22,651 nucleotides of DNA from a virus, in IMG/VR virus record IMGVR_UViG_3300001848_000215, positions 1 through 22,651 of that record. One strand, 5' to 3'. Positions 12,601-21,113 of this stretch are shown here, in pieces (position 1 is the first letter of the stretch; the number at the start of each line of letters is the position of its first letter). Below the pieces are notes generated by a model, which did no database searches, was not told the DNA's origin, and saw only the letters and a list, made by a program, of their open reading frames with translations. Made by a program: the position numbers and the translations under genes.

Positions 12601-13461
12601 ATGGCGCAGGGCGGCTGGGACGTTGGCACATGGGATAGCGCCCTTTGGGATAGCCTCCCAATTACGGGCAACGCTGCTACCGGATCGCCGGGCAGCGTTG
12701 GCGTAGGTGCGCGTACTGTTGCCCTGACGGGCAATGGAGCCACAGGGGCGGCCGGGACCGTCACGCCGTCTGATACTACCGCCACCACCGGAAATGCCGC
12801 CACAGGAGCTGTAGGAACGCCCCTGGCGGCTATTTCGTTTGCCCTGACAGGCAATGCCGCTACCGGGGCAACGGGCAATATAACGCCTTCTGCCTTGTTT
12901 GCTTTGACGGGTAACGCCGCCACGGGATCGGCTGGCAACGTCATACCCGCCCTTTCAATCGGCCTGACCGGCGTTCAAGCCACGGGCGCCGTGGGTACTG
13001 AAGGCGAAGGAGTTACGGTTGCCCTAACGGGCGCTTCTGCCACCGGCCAGGTTGGAACCGTAACGCGGGGCGAAACATCCATTGGGCTAAATGGCGTTCA
13101 AGCCAGCGGCGCCGTAGGCAATGTAATTTTCGTACCGCCGCCCATTATTGTCATTGATGACACCCATGACGGCGATTACATCAAAAAGCGGCAAAAGCTA
13201 TTTGATGAGGAAATACAAAGGGTTGCCCGTAAACGGCAAGATATTGTAGCCGCTTACGAAAGAATAGTTGAAGGAAAGCCAGAAGTAGCCAAAGAACTCG
13301 TTTTTGGCTTTGAAGTAAAAGTCAAGAATAAAAACAATAAACAGCAAAAGACAATGCCAAGCATTGATTTTGACAAATTTATCAAAGACTTAGACCGCGT
13401 TGAGCGTCTTTGGAATGAATATTTGGAAATAGAAGATGAGGATTTGTTGGTGCTTTTATGA
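12601..13461 (+). CDS. repeat-containing virion protein candidate
   Basis: A 286-residue two-part protein. Residues 1-20 (MAQGGWDVGTWDSALWDSLP) are Trp-rich. Residues 21-176 are eight repeats of about 20 residues with core TGNAATGxxG. After a PPPIIVIDDTHDGDY hinge (about 179-193), residues 194-286 are charged and helical (KKRQKLFDEEIQRVARKRQD), ending very acidic (YLEIEDEDLLVLL). The repeat region probably forms an extended beta structure and the C-terminal part a coiled anchoring domain. Similar repeat-plus-DTHDGD proteins occur in phage structural modules. The ribosome site before ATG 12601 is poor. The C-terminal coding DNA is visibly more A-rich than the repeat DNA. Function unknown; fiber or decoration is a guess. 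Confidence 0.65.
   Translation: MAQGGWDVGTWDSALWDSLPITGNAATGSPGSVGVGARTVALTGNGATGAAGTVTPSDTTATTGNAATGAVGTPLAAISFALTGNAATGATGNITPSALFALTGNAATGSAGNVIPALSIGLTGVQATGAVGTEGEGVTVALTGASATGQVGTVTRGETSIGLNGVQASGAVGNVIFVPPPIIVIDDTHDGDYIKKRQKLFDEEIQRVARKRQDIVAAYERIVEGKPEVAKELVFGFEVKVKNKNNKQQKTMPSIDFDKFIKDLDRVERLWNEYLEIEDEDLLVLL
12661..13128 (+). repeat. eight tandem TGNAATG-type coding repeats
   Basis: Eight units of 18-22 codons share T-G-x-x-A-T-G-x-x-G: TGNAATGSPG, TGNGATGAAG, TGNAATGAVG, TGNAATGATG, TGNAATGSAG, TGVQATGAVG, TGASATGQVG and NGVQASGAVG. DNA between units has diverged at third positions, so expansion is not very recent. Units 1-5 are closest to each other and 6-8 have drifted, so the array may have grown from its front half. 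Confidence 0.8.
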
Positions 13462-13811
13462 GTAGATACCGCGCTATTTACGACAAAAAAGGCTTGCTGG
13501 CTGAGTACCAGGATGAAGAACTCATATGGGTTCGTGAAGAACTCGACAAGACAAACAAAGCAAAGCATCAAATAATGCTTGACATTCAACCATATAAAAG
13601 CATGGTTGACGGCAGTATGATTACTTCGCGTTCTCATCACAGAGAACATTTGCGCCGTCATAATTGCTTTGAAGTGGGAAATGAAAACATGGAACCAAAG
13701 GTTCCAACACCCATGTCAAGGGAAAAACGCAGGCAAATACTTCGGGAACAGCTTTTTAATGTTACCGATAGGGAATGCGACAGAGTTTTGGATCAACTAA
13801 GGAGACGATGA
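13458..13811 (+). CDS. conserved phage protein upstream of scaffold
   Basis: A 117-residue charged protein. The central stretch DIQPYKSMVDGSMITSRSHH then REHLRRHNCFEVGNE is a pattern I know from proteins encoded between portal and scaffold genes in many podovirus-like phages, where it has no established function. The C-terminus (REKRRQILREQLFNVTDREC...LDQLRRR) is helical and basic. ATG 13458 overlaps the previous stop (ATGA), and the end overlaps the scaffold start in the same way. The coding DNA is more A-rich than the capsid genes downstream. Confidence 0.7.
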   Translation: MSRYRAIYDKKGLLAEYQDEELIWVREELDKTNKAKHQIMLDIQPYKSMVDGSMITSRSHHREHLRRHNCFEVGNENMEPKVPTPMSREKRRQILREQLFNVTDRECDRVLDQLRRR

Positions 13812-14797
13812 ACTTGGACACCCAAGATCAGATCACTACAGAAGACGAAAAGGCTACTGATCGCAAGGAATTGCTGGCCCAGCAGTTTGACGAAATTGAA
13901 ACTCCATCGTCTGAAAAAGACGACCCCCCACGCGCCTCAAATGGCAAGTTTGTAGCAAAAGACGAACCGCAGGAAGCTGAAGAACCGGCAGAAGAACCTG
14001 TCTGGAAGCGCCCGCCGTCTAGCTGGAAACGCGATTACCACGAAGTTTGGAATACCGCTGACCCCCGCTTGCAGGAATATGCCTACAAGCGCGAAGAAGA
14101 AATGCGGGCTGGCATTGAGCCGCTGCGTTCCAAGGCTCAGTTTGCCGACCAAATTAATGAGGCTATCCAGCCTTATATGAATACTATTCAGGGCCTTGGT
14201 ATTGATGCCCCTCGCGCCATTAAGGCGCTTATGGAGGCCGACCACGCCCTTCGCTATAGCCCGCCCGACCAGAAGCGGGCTTACCTAGCCAATTTGGCTA
14301 GGCAGTACGGAATTGATTTGGGTGATATGGGCGTTGCCTCACAGGGCGGCCCCGTTGATCCAAATTATTATGCTCTCCAGAACGAATTAAACAGCGTTCG
14401 GGGCGAAATTGTGAATTTCAAACAGCAGCAGGAACAGGCTGAAAACCAAGCTCTGCTGGGTGAAATCAATAGTTTTGCTACTAAGGCAGAGCATTTTGAA
14501 GAAGCGCGTCCTACCATGATCCAGCTCCTACAGAGTGGTGTGGCTAGTACGCTAGAAGAAGCCTATGAAAAGGCTATTCGCCTTAACGATGATCTTTACC
14601 AGCAGATTCAGCAACGCTCACAGGCAGAAGCTGAAACCGCTAAAAGGGAATCGGCCAACCGGGCCGCGAAAGCGGCTAAGGCAGCAGCGGTTAGCGTTAA
14701 GAGTTCCACACCCGGAAATCGTACAACAACGACCAAAGCGCAAGATAGGCGTTCCATGCTGCTCGAACAATTCGACAGCATTAATGAACGCTTTTGA
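13808..14797 (+). CDS. capsid scaffold protein
   Basis: A 329-residue acidic, helical protein. The N-terminus is disordered and Glu/Asp-rich (TPSSEKDDPPRASNGKFVAK, EPQEAEEPAEEP). It is followed by WKRPPSSWKRDYHEVWNTAD, long helices with QYGIDLGDMG and a coiled coil (NELNSVRGEIVNFKQQQEQA), and a basic Ala-rich C-terminus ending LLEQFDSINERF. The order and its place directly before the major capsid gene are typical of internal scaffolds, which template the prohead and then leave or are degraded. ATG 13808 is preferred over ATG 13775 because AAGGAG lies 3-8 bases upstream and the stop of the previous gene overlaps it (ATGA). Confidence 0.85.
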   Translation: MNLDTQDQITTEDEKATDRKELLAQQFDEIETPSSEKDDPPRASNGKFVAKDEPQEAEEPAEEPVWKRPPSSWKRDYHEVWNTADPRLQEYAYKREEEMRAGIEPLRSKAQFADQINEAIQPYMNTIQGLGIDAPRAIKALMEADHALRYSPPDQKRAYLANLARQYGIDLGDMGVASQGGPVDPNYYALQNELNSVRGEIVNFKQQQEQAENQALLGEINSFATKAEHFEEARPTMIQLLQSGVASTLEEAYEKAIRLNDDLYQQIQQRSQAEAETAKRESANRAAKAAKAAAVSVKSSTPGNRTTTTKAQDRRSMLLEQFDSINERF

Positions 14798-14824
14798 TGT
14801 CAACCAACTTAAAGGAGCTTAACA

Positions 14825-15826
14825 ATGGCTTTCGCCAATAGCTCGATCAGCGACATCATTGCGACCAACATTCAGAGCCGCAGTGGTGAACTGGCCGACA
14901 ACGTGACTAACAACAATGCGCTTCTTCGTCGTTTGAAGGATCGCGGTAATGTGAAGACCTTCAGCGGCGGTAACGTCATCCTGCAGGAAATCATGTATAA
15001 TGATGCCAGCACGAACAACACCAACAGCTATAGCGGCTATGAAGTGCTGAACGTGTCGCAGAACAGCCCCATTTCGGCTGCTCAGTTCTCTATCACACAG
15101 TATGCCTCGGCGGTGACTATCTCCGGTCTGGAAATGATCCAGAACTCCGGCAAGGAAGCCATCATCGACCTGCTGGATGGTCGTATGAACGTTGCGGAGG
15201 CCCAGCTTGCCAACCGTATCGGCGGCGACATCTATCTGGACGGCACCGGCAACAGCGGTAAGAACATTACCGGCCTGGGCGCTGCGGTCCCTGATTCGCC
15301 TTCGACGGGCACCTACGGCGGTATTAACCGCGCGTCGTTCTCGTTCTGGCAGTCTGTTGCCTATTCTGGCGTTACCAATGGCGGTGCGGCTGTTACCGCC
15401 TCGAACATCCAGCAGTACATGGATGCCGTGGCTGTGCAGCTGATCCGTGGTACGGACAAGCCTGACCTGATCGTGGCCGACAACAACTACTATCGCCTGT
15501 ATCTGCAGTCGTTGCAGTCCATCCAGCGCATCTCGGACTCCGGTTCGTCGATGGCTGGCGCTGGCTTTGCTTCGCTGAAGTACTATGGCGCCGGTATGGC
15601 GTCGGACGTTGTGCTTGACGGTGGTATCGGCAATGCCGCGACTGCCAACCATATGTGGTTCCTGAACACCAAGTATCTGATGTTCCGCCCGCACGTGGAT
15701 CGCAACTTTGTTCCGATTGGCGGCGAGCGCCAGGCGGTCAACCAGGACGCCATCGTGAAGCTGATTGGCTGGGCAGGCAATCTGACCTGCTCTGGCGCTC
15801 AGTTCCAGGGCGTTCTGTATGCCTGA
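14825..15826 (+). CDS. major capsid protein (HK97-type, inferred)
   Basis: A 333-residue protein right after the scaffold. Landmarks: NALLRRLKDRGNVKTFSGGN near the N-terminus, SGYEVLNVSQNSPISAAQFS, SGLEMIQNSGKEAIIDLLDG, the domain core SNIQQYMDAVAVQLIRGTDK-PDLIVADNNYY, and a C-terminal KYLMFRPHVDRNFVPIGGER. This reads as the major-capsid family common in podovirus-like phages. The HK97 fold is inferred from family, not visible directly. AAAGGAG at 14811-14817 gives a strong ribosome site. The codon choice is rich in C-ending codons compared with terL, consistent with high expression. It should form the icosahedral head shell. Confidence 0.9.
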   Translation: MAFANSSISDIIATNIQSRSGELADNVTNNNALLRRLKDRGNVKTFSGGNVILQEIMYNDASTNNTNSYSGYEVLNVSQNSPISAAQFSITQYASAVTISGLEMIQNSGKEAIIDLLDGRMNVAEAQLANRIGGDIYLDGTGNSGKNITGLGAAVPDSPSTGTYGGINRASFSFWQSVAYSGVTNGGAAVTASNIQQYMDAVAVQLIRGTDKPDLIVADNNYYRLYLQSLQSIQRISDSGSSMAGAGFASLKYYGAGMASDVVLDGGIGNAATANHMWFLNTKYLMFRPHVDRNFVPIGGERQAVNQDAIVKLIGWAGNLTCSGAQFQGVLYA

Positions 15827-15852
15827 TGCCGTCTAACTAAAGGGTTAAAACT

Positions 15853-16389
15853 ATGGCTTATTCTTTTACTGAAAATCGCGCTGGTCTTCTCCAGATTGCG
15901 AATACTGACTCCGGCGTGACGATGGCGAATGGCACTTCTGCCATTCCCACGCCCCCGGCGACTCTCGGCATGGTTTGCCGCGCGTTCGATCCTACCTACG
16001 GCGAAGGCGAGTTCATTCTGCTTGTTGGCGTTGCCAACACGGTGGTTGGCTCGCTGGTGACCTACAATGCCACGACTTACCAGACCACCCTGTCGGCCAA
16101 CACGGCCAACCAGGCGACCCCGGTGGCCGTTGCTATGTCGGCTTGCACTGCCGGTCTGTTTGGCTGGTATCAGATTGGTGGCCTCGCGGTTGTCAAGAAG
16201 ACCGCCGTGGCCGTCAATGCCCAGGTTCCGGTTTACCAGTCTGCCACTGTGGGCCGCGTTATGCCCACGGCTGCGTCGGGTAAGCAGGTGCTGGGCGCCC
16301 GTTCGGCCAACCTTGCTACCGTTGCCTCGACTGTTTCGACCGTTGTTGTGTCGATCAATCGTCCGCATCTGCAGGGTCAGACCACCTAA
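15853..16389 (+). CDS. head decoration/stabilisation protein candidate
   Basis: A 178-residue Ala/Thr/Val-rich beta protein without cysteine clusters: PATLGMVCRAFDPTYGEGEF, then ILLVGVANTVVGSLVTYNAT, a central FGWYQIGGLAVVKKTAVAVN and a C-terminal TVSTVVVSINRPHLQGQTT. The segment around WYQIGGLAVVK resembles DUF2190-like capsid cement proteins. Directly following the major capsid gene is the usual place for a decoration protein that clamps capsomers. AAAGGG lies about 8 bases before the ATG. The stop overlaps the next gene by one base (TAATG). Confidence 0.75.
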   Translation: MAYSFTENRAGLLQIANTDSGVTMANGTSAIPTPPATLGMVCRAFDPTYGEGEFILLVGVANTVVGSLVTYNATTYQTTLSANTANQATPVAVAMSACTAGLFGWYQIGGLAVVKKTAVAVNAQVPVYQSATVGRVMPTAASGKQVLGARSANLATVASTVSTVVVSINRPHLQGQTT

Positions 16390-17735
16390 TGATCGTACCG
16401 TCTAACCTGGACGATACGATTCCCGTTGTGTGCAACACGGAAGATCGTGAGATTTTTGGCAACATTACTGCTGCCATTGCCCGTGATCTTCCGTGGTTGC
16501 AGCTTTCAGAGCCGCACGACGGGGTAGCTGTAATTGTGGGGGGTGGCCCTTCTATGAAGCCGCTGCTCCCCATGATTGCCGGTCATAAGGACGCTGGACA
16601 CGCTATTTTTGCCGTAAACGGAACTTTGCCGTCCCTATCCAGCGTTGACGTAACCCCTGACTATTTTGTGCTTTTGGACGCCAGAGCGCACAATCAGGGT
16701 TTTATTTATCCCAACAAGGCCACCAAATACCTGATCGCGTCCCAATGCAGCGACGGCGTTTTTGAGGCCCTAAACGGCCATGACGTCACAATCTGGCATC
16801 CGGCCTATCCTGGCATTCAAGATTACATTGGTGACCGTCTTTGCGCCTTGATTGGCGGCGGGACCACGGTTGGCTTACAGGCCATGAGCATCGCTTTTGC
16901 CATGGGCTATCGCTCGATTCACCTTTACGGCTTTGATTCCAGCTATTCCATGGCCGGGGAAGGCCATGCCTACGCCCAGCCAGCTAACGATGCCGACCCC
17001 CGCGAGGGCTATTGGGTAAACGGCAAGGAATACATTGCGGCGCCCTGGATGGCCCGGCAGGCCATGGAGTTCCAGACCGCTGCCCAACAGCTTGCGGACG
17101 CGGACGCGATCATTCAGGTCCACGGCCACGGGCTTCTTCCCGCCATTGCTAAAGCCATGTCTGAGCCGCCTAAGCCTATGGCGGAAATAGAGAAATATCA
17201 GGCTTTGTGGGGGACCAGCGTTTACCGAGATGTCGCGCCTGGCGAGCTATTTGCTGAACAATTTGTAGAAATAGCCGATCCGGCGCTCACAGATGTCATT
17301 ATTGACTTTGGCTGCGGCACCGGCAGGGGCGGATTAAAGATTGCCAAACTGACCCGGTGTGCTGTAGAACTTGTTGATTTTGCTGACAATTGCCGCGATG
17401 AAGGCAATGACTTGCCATTTACCGTGGCTGACCTGACCAAGCCCATTGGCGTCAGCGGAAACATTGGTTATTGCACGGACGTTATGGAGCATATTGCCCC
17501 CGGCGATGTCCCTGATGTCATTAAAAATATTATGGATTGTGTCGATAGTTGCTATTTCAAAATAGCCCTATTCGATGATAGTATGGGTCAGTTGATCGGC
17601 CACCCGCTTCATCTGTCGGTTTTCCCTAGTGAGTGGTGGCGAGACAATTTCTCTCAATATCACATCAAATACGAACATACGGATGAAGGCTCTGCCTGTC
17701 CCTATGCAACATTTTACGTTGTAAACATCAAATAA
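16389..17735 (+). CDS. DUF115 (MptE/Maf-like) and SAM methyltransferase fusion
   Basis: A 448-residue two-domain enzyme. Residues about 1-260 match DUF115, the domain of MptE-like diphosphokinases and Maf flagellar glycosyltransferases: VIVGGGPSMKPLL (48-60), a DYFVLLDAR strand (91-99) and GGGTTVGLQAMSIAFAMGYR (156-175) followed by LYGFDSSYS. Residues about 280-448 are a class I SAM-dependent methyltransferase: motif I IIDFGCGTGRGG (304-315), an acidic end at ELVDFAD (327-333) and CTDVMEHI (362-369). It lies between head and tail genes. Substrate is unknown; a sugar or nucleotide-sugar modification of a virion or host component is possible. The spacing to the decoration gene (TAATG) implies coupling. 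Confidence 0.8.
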   Translation: MIVPSNLDDTIPVVCNTEDREIFGNITAAIARDLPWLQLSEPHDGVAVIVGGGPSMKPLLPMIAGHKDAGHAIFAVNGTLPSLSSVDVTPDYFVLLDARAHNQGFIYPNKATKYLIASQCSDGVFEALNGHDVTIWHPAYPGIQDYIGDRLCALIGGGTTVGLQAMSIAFAMGYRSIHLYGFDSSYSMAGEGHAYAQPANDADPREGYWVNGKEYIAAPWMARQAMEFQTAAQQLADADAIIQVHGHGLLPAIAKAMSEPPKPMAEIEKYQALWGTSVYRDVAPGELFAEQFVEIADPALTDVIIDFGCGTGRGGLKIAKLTRCAVELVDFADNCRDEGNDLPFTVADLTKPIGVSGNIGYCTDVMEHIAPGDVPDVIKNIMDCVDSCYFKIALFDDSMGQLIGHPLHLSVFPSEWWRDNFSQYHIKYEHTDEGSACPYATFYVVNIK

Positions 17736-17746
17736 AGGACAAAATT

Positions 17747-18106
17747 ATGGCTATTCCCTCTCGAATCCTTGCTTCTGGCAATTCCCCGCTTGCGACCATT
17801 TCTATCGCTGGCGACGGCGCCACCGGTCTTGTTGCCACTGGTTCTTCTGCCACGGACGCCCTGCAGCTTTCGGCTGTGTTTAACACTCTGACCACTTCTT
17901 CGGCTTCTACGGGCGTCAAGCTGCCCCCGACTGAAGCTGGCGCTCTGGTTGGCATTCGCAACGATAGCGGTCAGACCATTACCGTCTATCCGGCCAGCGG
18001 TTCCACCATCAATGCCGGTGCTTCCAGCTACAGCCTGGCGACTGCCAAGACCGCCCTGTTCTTTGCCCCGTCCGCCACGACTTGGGCTGCAATTCTAACC
18101 GCCTAA
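17747..18106 (+). CDS. small virion protein candidate
   Basis: A 119-residue Ala/Ser/Thr-rich beta protein. The segment GVKLPPTEAGALVGIRNDSG, then TITVYPASGSTINAGASSYS and KTALFFAPSATTWAAILTA is a recurring pattern in small phage proteins (SxxxGxxLPxxxxGxxxxIxNxxxxxxxVYPxxGxxINxG) usually found in structural operons. It probably forms a small beta-barrel or sandwich on the particle. AAAGGAC lies 7 bases before ATG 17747. The start shows no signal peptide. Confidence 0.65.
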   Translation: MAIPSRILASGNSPLATISIAGDGATGLVATGSSATDALQLSAVFNTLTTSSASTGVKLPPTEAGALVGIRNDSGQTITVYPASGSTINAGASSYSLATAKTALFFAPSATTWAAILTA

Positions 18107-18117
18107 AAGGAGTATTT

Positions 18118-18693
18118 ATGCCTTTGGATAGCGATATCGCTAATGCCGATTCTCACCTGCACGTGGAGTTCTATATGTATGACAAGGCGCCGTTTAAGGA
18201 CACGCCTTTTGTGAGGATTATGGTTCCTGGCGATAAGACTAACATCATTGAGCAGCCCGTTCGCGAACATCACAAGGAACGGTTTATTCGTCAGTGGCTT
18301 TATTTCCAGTCCCAGAATAGCGACGGCCAAGTTGTCGGAACTAAGCTGGATCAGTGGAATACAGATAACCCTGATGAACTCAACGATCACCAGATGGCTG
18401 AATTGCAGATTCTCAAGTTTCAGACTGTTGAACAGGTTGCCACGGCGACTGACGCCCAGCTACAGCGCATCGGAATGGGTGCTGCTGGGCTGCGCGAACG
18501 CGCTAGGGCTTATCTGGTCCGCAAGAACCGCGTTGAAAGCGATTCGGAACTTGCCAAGACCCGCAGTGAGCTTGACGAATTAAAGGCTCAGATGGCCCTG
18601 CTTATGGCGCAGCGTAAGCCCGGCAGGCCGCGCAAGGAAGATGTAGATGTCCAGTACGACGATGCTTCAGTTGGTGCAACAAGTCACCAATGA
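18118..18693 (+). CDS. conserved phage structural-module protein
   Basis: A 191-residue protein. The core FKDTPFVRIMVPGDKTNIIE, then QPVREHHKERFIRQWLYFQS and a later LKFQTVEQVATATDAQLQRI match proteins I know from podovirus-like phage head-tail modules; their function is not established. A coiled coil follows (residues about 150-175, SELAKTRSELDELKAQMALL), then a basic GRPRK patch. The helix-hairpin-helix-like ATDAQLQRIGMGAAGLRERA suggests contact with DNA or protein. ATG 18118 is chosen because AAAAGGAG lies 6 bases before it. It overlaps the next gene by 47 bases. Confidence 0.7.
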   Translation: MPLDSDIANADSHLHVEFYMYDKAPFKDTPFVRIMVPGDKTNIIEQPVREHHKERFIRQWLYFQSQNSDGQVVGTKLDQWNTDNPDELNDHQMAELQILKFQTVEQVATATDAQLQRIGMGAAGLRERARAYLVRKNRVESDSELAKTRSELDELKAQMALLMAQRKPGRPRKEDVDVQYDDASVGATSHQ

Positions 18694-19555
18694 ACTAGGC
18701 ATTCCAACACCGACAACGGTAGCGGGCAATACAAATCAGGACGTTACCCAGATTTTGGCGTTGATGAACGCCTCTGGATATGAATTGTTGCGTAAAGCTG
18801 ACTGGCGCGAGCTAACCATGCCGCACAGTTTCTTTACGCAATATACAACGACTACTGGCAATTATACTACATCTTCGTTGCAGATAACCAACATCCCGTC
18901 CACTGCCGGGCTTGATACCAGTTACATGGTTGTTGGGACCGGATTTCCCAATGCCACGTTTATTTCCAGCGTGGATTCCGCCACTCAGGTCACAATCTCG
19001 CAGTATTCTGCCCAAGCTGTGACCGGCGGCACAATCTATTTCCAGAAAGTCAAATACGACCTTCCGGCAGACTATGACAGCATCGTTCCGCGCACACAGT
19101 GGGACAAAAGCAAGCATTGGGAAATGCTCGGCCCAGAAAGCGCCCAGCAGTGGGAATGGCTTTTGAGTGGCTTTATCAGCACCGGCCCGCGTATCCGCTG
19201 GCGCTTGTACGGCAACTATTTTCAGATTTGGCCGGGTAATTCGACGAACGAATATCTTGGCTTTGAATACCGCAGCAAGGGCTGGGCGCGGTCTGCGACG
19301 GGTGTCGTGCAGAACAGTTTTACGGCTGACAACGACACTTGCATTTACCCTGACCGGCTTATGGTTCTTTCGACCAAGCTCAAATATTTCCAGGCCAAGG
19401 GCTTTGATACCACGGCCCTGTTCCGTGACTATCTGCAAGAATTTGAAACGTCTGTTGCCCAGGACACTTCGGCGGCAAATCTGTCTTTTGCCCCGCGCCC
19501 TGGCACCGTGTTGATTGGCTGGGACAATATTCCCGACACTGGCTACGGGAACTAA
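18647..19555 (+). CDS. head-tail adaptor / tail tubular protein A-like
   Basis: A 302-residue protein. It starts TMLQLVQQVTNELGIPTPTT, followed by QILALMNASGYELLRKADWR, the typical helical start of phage head-tail adaptors (P22 gp4 or T7 gp11 type). A beta-rich insertion follows (about residues 60-130), then FQKVKYDLPADYDSIVPRTQ, EYLGFEYRSKGWA and CIYPDRLMVLSTKLKYFQAK. It likely sits below the portal ring as a 12-mer. The Shine-Dalgarno AAGGAAG lies inside the preceding gene, 7 bases before ATG 18647. The next gene starts one base after its stop. Confidence 0.8.
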   Translation: MSSTTMLQLVQQVTNELGIPTPTTVAGNTNQDVTQILALMNASGYELLRKADWRELTMPHSFFTQYTTTTGNYTTSSLQITNIPSTAGLDTSYMVVGTGFPNATFISSVDSATQVTISQYSAQAVTGGTIYFQKVKYDLPADYDSIVPRTQWDKSKHWEMLGPESAQQWEWLLSGFISTGPRIRWRLYGNYFQIWPGNSTNEYLGFEYRSKGWARSATGVVQNSFTADNDTCIYPDRLMVLSTKLKYFQAKGFDTTALFRDYLQEFETSVAQDTSAANLSFAPRPGTVLIGWDNIPDTGYGN

Positions 19556-19556
19556 A

Positions 19557-21113
19557 ATGACTTTTAGCCCACGCGCAATGGTTCAGGGTACAGCGGCACA
19601 AGTTCAGTCGCTACCCGCCCCGCTGGGCGGTTGGAACGCGCGTGATAGCCTTGCCAACATGGAGCCTACGGATGCCGTAACGCTCATTAATATGTTCCCG
19701 ACTGTCAGCAGCCTGACCATGCGAGGCGGTTATACCAAACACGCCACGGGCCTTGATGGCAAGGTGCAAACCTTGATGGTCTATAATAACGGCAACAACA
19801 GCAAGATGTTTGCCGTTACCAACGCGGGCAAAATCTATGATGTTACATCAGGCGGCGCGGTTGGCGCTCCGGTTGTCACCGGCCTGACCAATGGCATCTG
19901 GGAATATGTTAATATCACTACCGCTGGCGGCAGCTATCTCATGGCTGTCAATGGCGCAGATTCGGCCCTGCTTTACAACGGCGCGACCTGGACCAACCCG
20001 GCCATTACCGGCGTTACATCATCTACCCTTTGCAACATTACTCTGTTCAAGAACCGCCTTTGGTTCATTGAACAGTACACGCTAAAGGCATGGTATTTGC
20101 CGACCAATTCGATTGGCGGTGCGGCTCAGTACATTGACATGAGTTCCATCGCCAGATTTGGCGGTCATCTTGTCGATCTTGATACATGGACGATTGATGC
20201 CGGTTATGGTGTTGACGATAACCTGGCTTTCATTACCAGCATTGGCGAAACCATCGTTTATCGTGGCACGGACCCCGCCAGCGCGGCTACCTGGTCCCTG
20301 ATTGGCGTTTGGAAGCTGGGTTCCCCGGTTGGCAATCGGTGTATGTTGAAATGGGCGGGCGACCTTCTGATTCTGACCTATGACGGCCTTATGCCTCTGG
20401 CTGCGTCCTTGCAATCCAGCCGCCTAGATCCCCGCGTGGCTTTGTCTGATAAAATTCAGGGCGCCATTACATCTGCCACAACCAATTATGGCGGCAACCA
20501 TGCGGCTTTCGGTTGGCAAGTCGTTTACACGGCCAAAAACAATGCTGTCTGGATCAATATCCCTGTGGCTGACGGCCAGCAGCAACAATATGTCATGAAC
20601 ACCATTACCAAGTCTTGGTGCCAGTTTATTGGCTGGGCGGCGTATTGCTGGGAAATCTATCAAGACGACCCTTATTTTGGTTCTGATGGCTATGTCGCCA
20701 AAGCCTGGAATGACAATTACACTGATTACACCAGCAACATAACTACTCAGACGCTCCAAGCGTTTAATTACTTTGGCTCGCGTGGCGTTAAAAAGTATTT
20801 TACCCGCGCCCGGCCAAGCATCTTTTCCGATGGCAATCCGACCATCAGCGTCGGCATGAATATTGATTTTGATACATCTGACACCACGGCGCCGGTAACT
20901 TTTAGCGGACCGACTTATGGCGTTTGGGATGGGTTAACAAGCACTTGGGACGTTGCCATTTGGGGCGCGGACCCAGTAATTCAAAATACTTGGCTTGGAA
21001 TTACGGGCATTGGCTATTGCGGCGGTCTTCAGATGAAGACGGCCAGTAGCGGACTACAGATTCAATGGGCTTCAACCGATGTGGTGTATCAGACCGGATG
21101 GGCGGGCGTATAG
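19557..21113 (+). CDS. tail protein, likely beta-propeller (tubular B/stabilisation type)
   Basis: A 518-residue protein starting MTFSPRAMVQGTAAQVQSLP. The early motif APLGGWNARDSLANMEPTDA and VTLINMFPTVSSLTMRGGYT is the start shared by phage tail-tube or stopper proteins of podovirus-like phages. The remainder is a series of Trp-rich beta repeats (LFKNRLWFIEQYTLKAWYLP; AGDLLILTYDGLMPLAASLQ; TKSWCQFIGWAAYCWEIYQD), consistent with a propeller-like nozzle. ATG 19557 is preferred over ATG 19515 because it directly follows the adaptor stop. Exact role is inferred. Confidence 0.7.
   Translation: MTFSPRAMVQGTAAQVQSLPAPLGGWNARDSLANMEPTDAVTLINMFPTVSSLTMRGGYTKHATGLDGKVQTLMVYNNGNNSKMFAVTNAGKIYDVTSGGAVGAPVVTGLTNGIWEYVNITTAGGSYLMAVNGADSALLYNGATWTNPAITGVTSSTLCNITLFKNRLWFIEQYTLKAWYLPTNSIGGAAQYIDMSSIARFGGHLVDLDTWTIDAGYGVDDNLAFITSIGETIVYRGTDPASAATWSLIGVWKLGSPVGNRCMLKWAGDLLILTYDGLMPLAASLQSSRLDPRVALSDKIQGAITSATTNYGGNHAAFGWQVVYTAKNNAVWINIPVADGQQQQYVMNTITKSWCQFIGWAAYCWEIYQDDPYFGSDGYVAKAWNDNYTDYTSNITTQTLQAFNYFGSRGVKKYFTRARPSIFSDGNPTISVGMNIDFDTSDTTAPVTFSGPTYGVWDGLTSTWDVAIWGADPVIQNTWLGITGIGYCGGLQMKTASSGLQIQWASTDVVYQTGWAGV

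Noticed and set aside
14819-15694. 291-codon open frame on the minus strand opposite the major capsid gene
   Set aside because: Long only because of the biased codon use of the capsid gene; His/Arg/Val-rich composition is typical of an antisense shadow.
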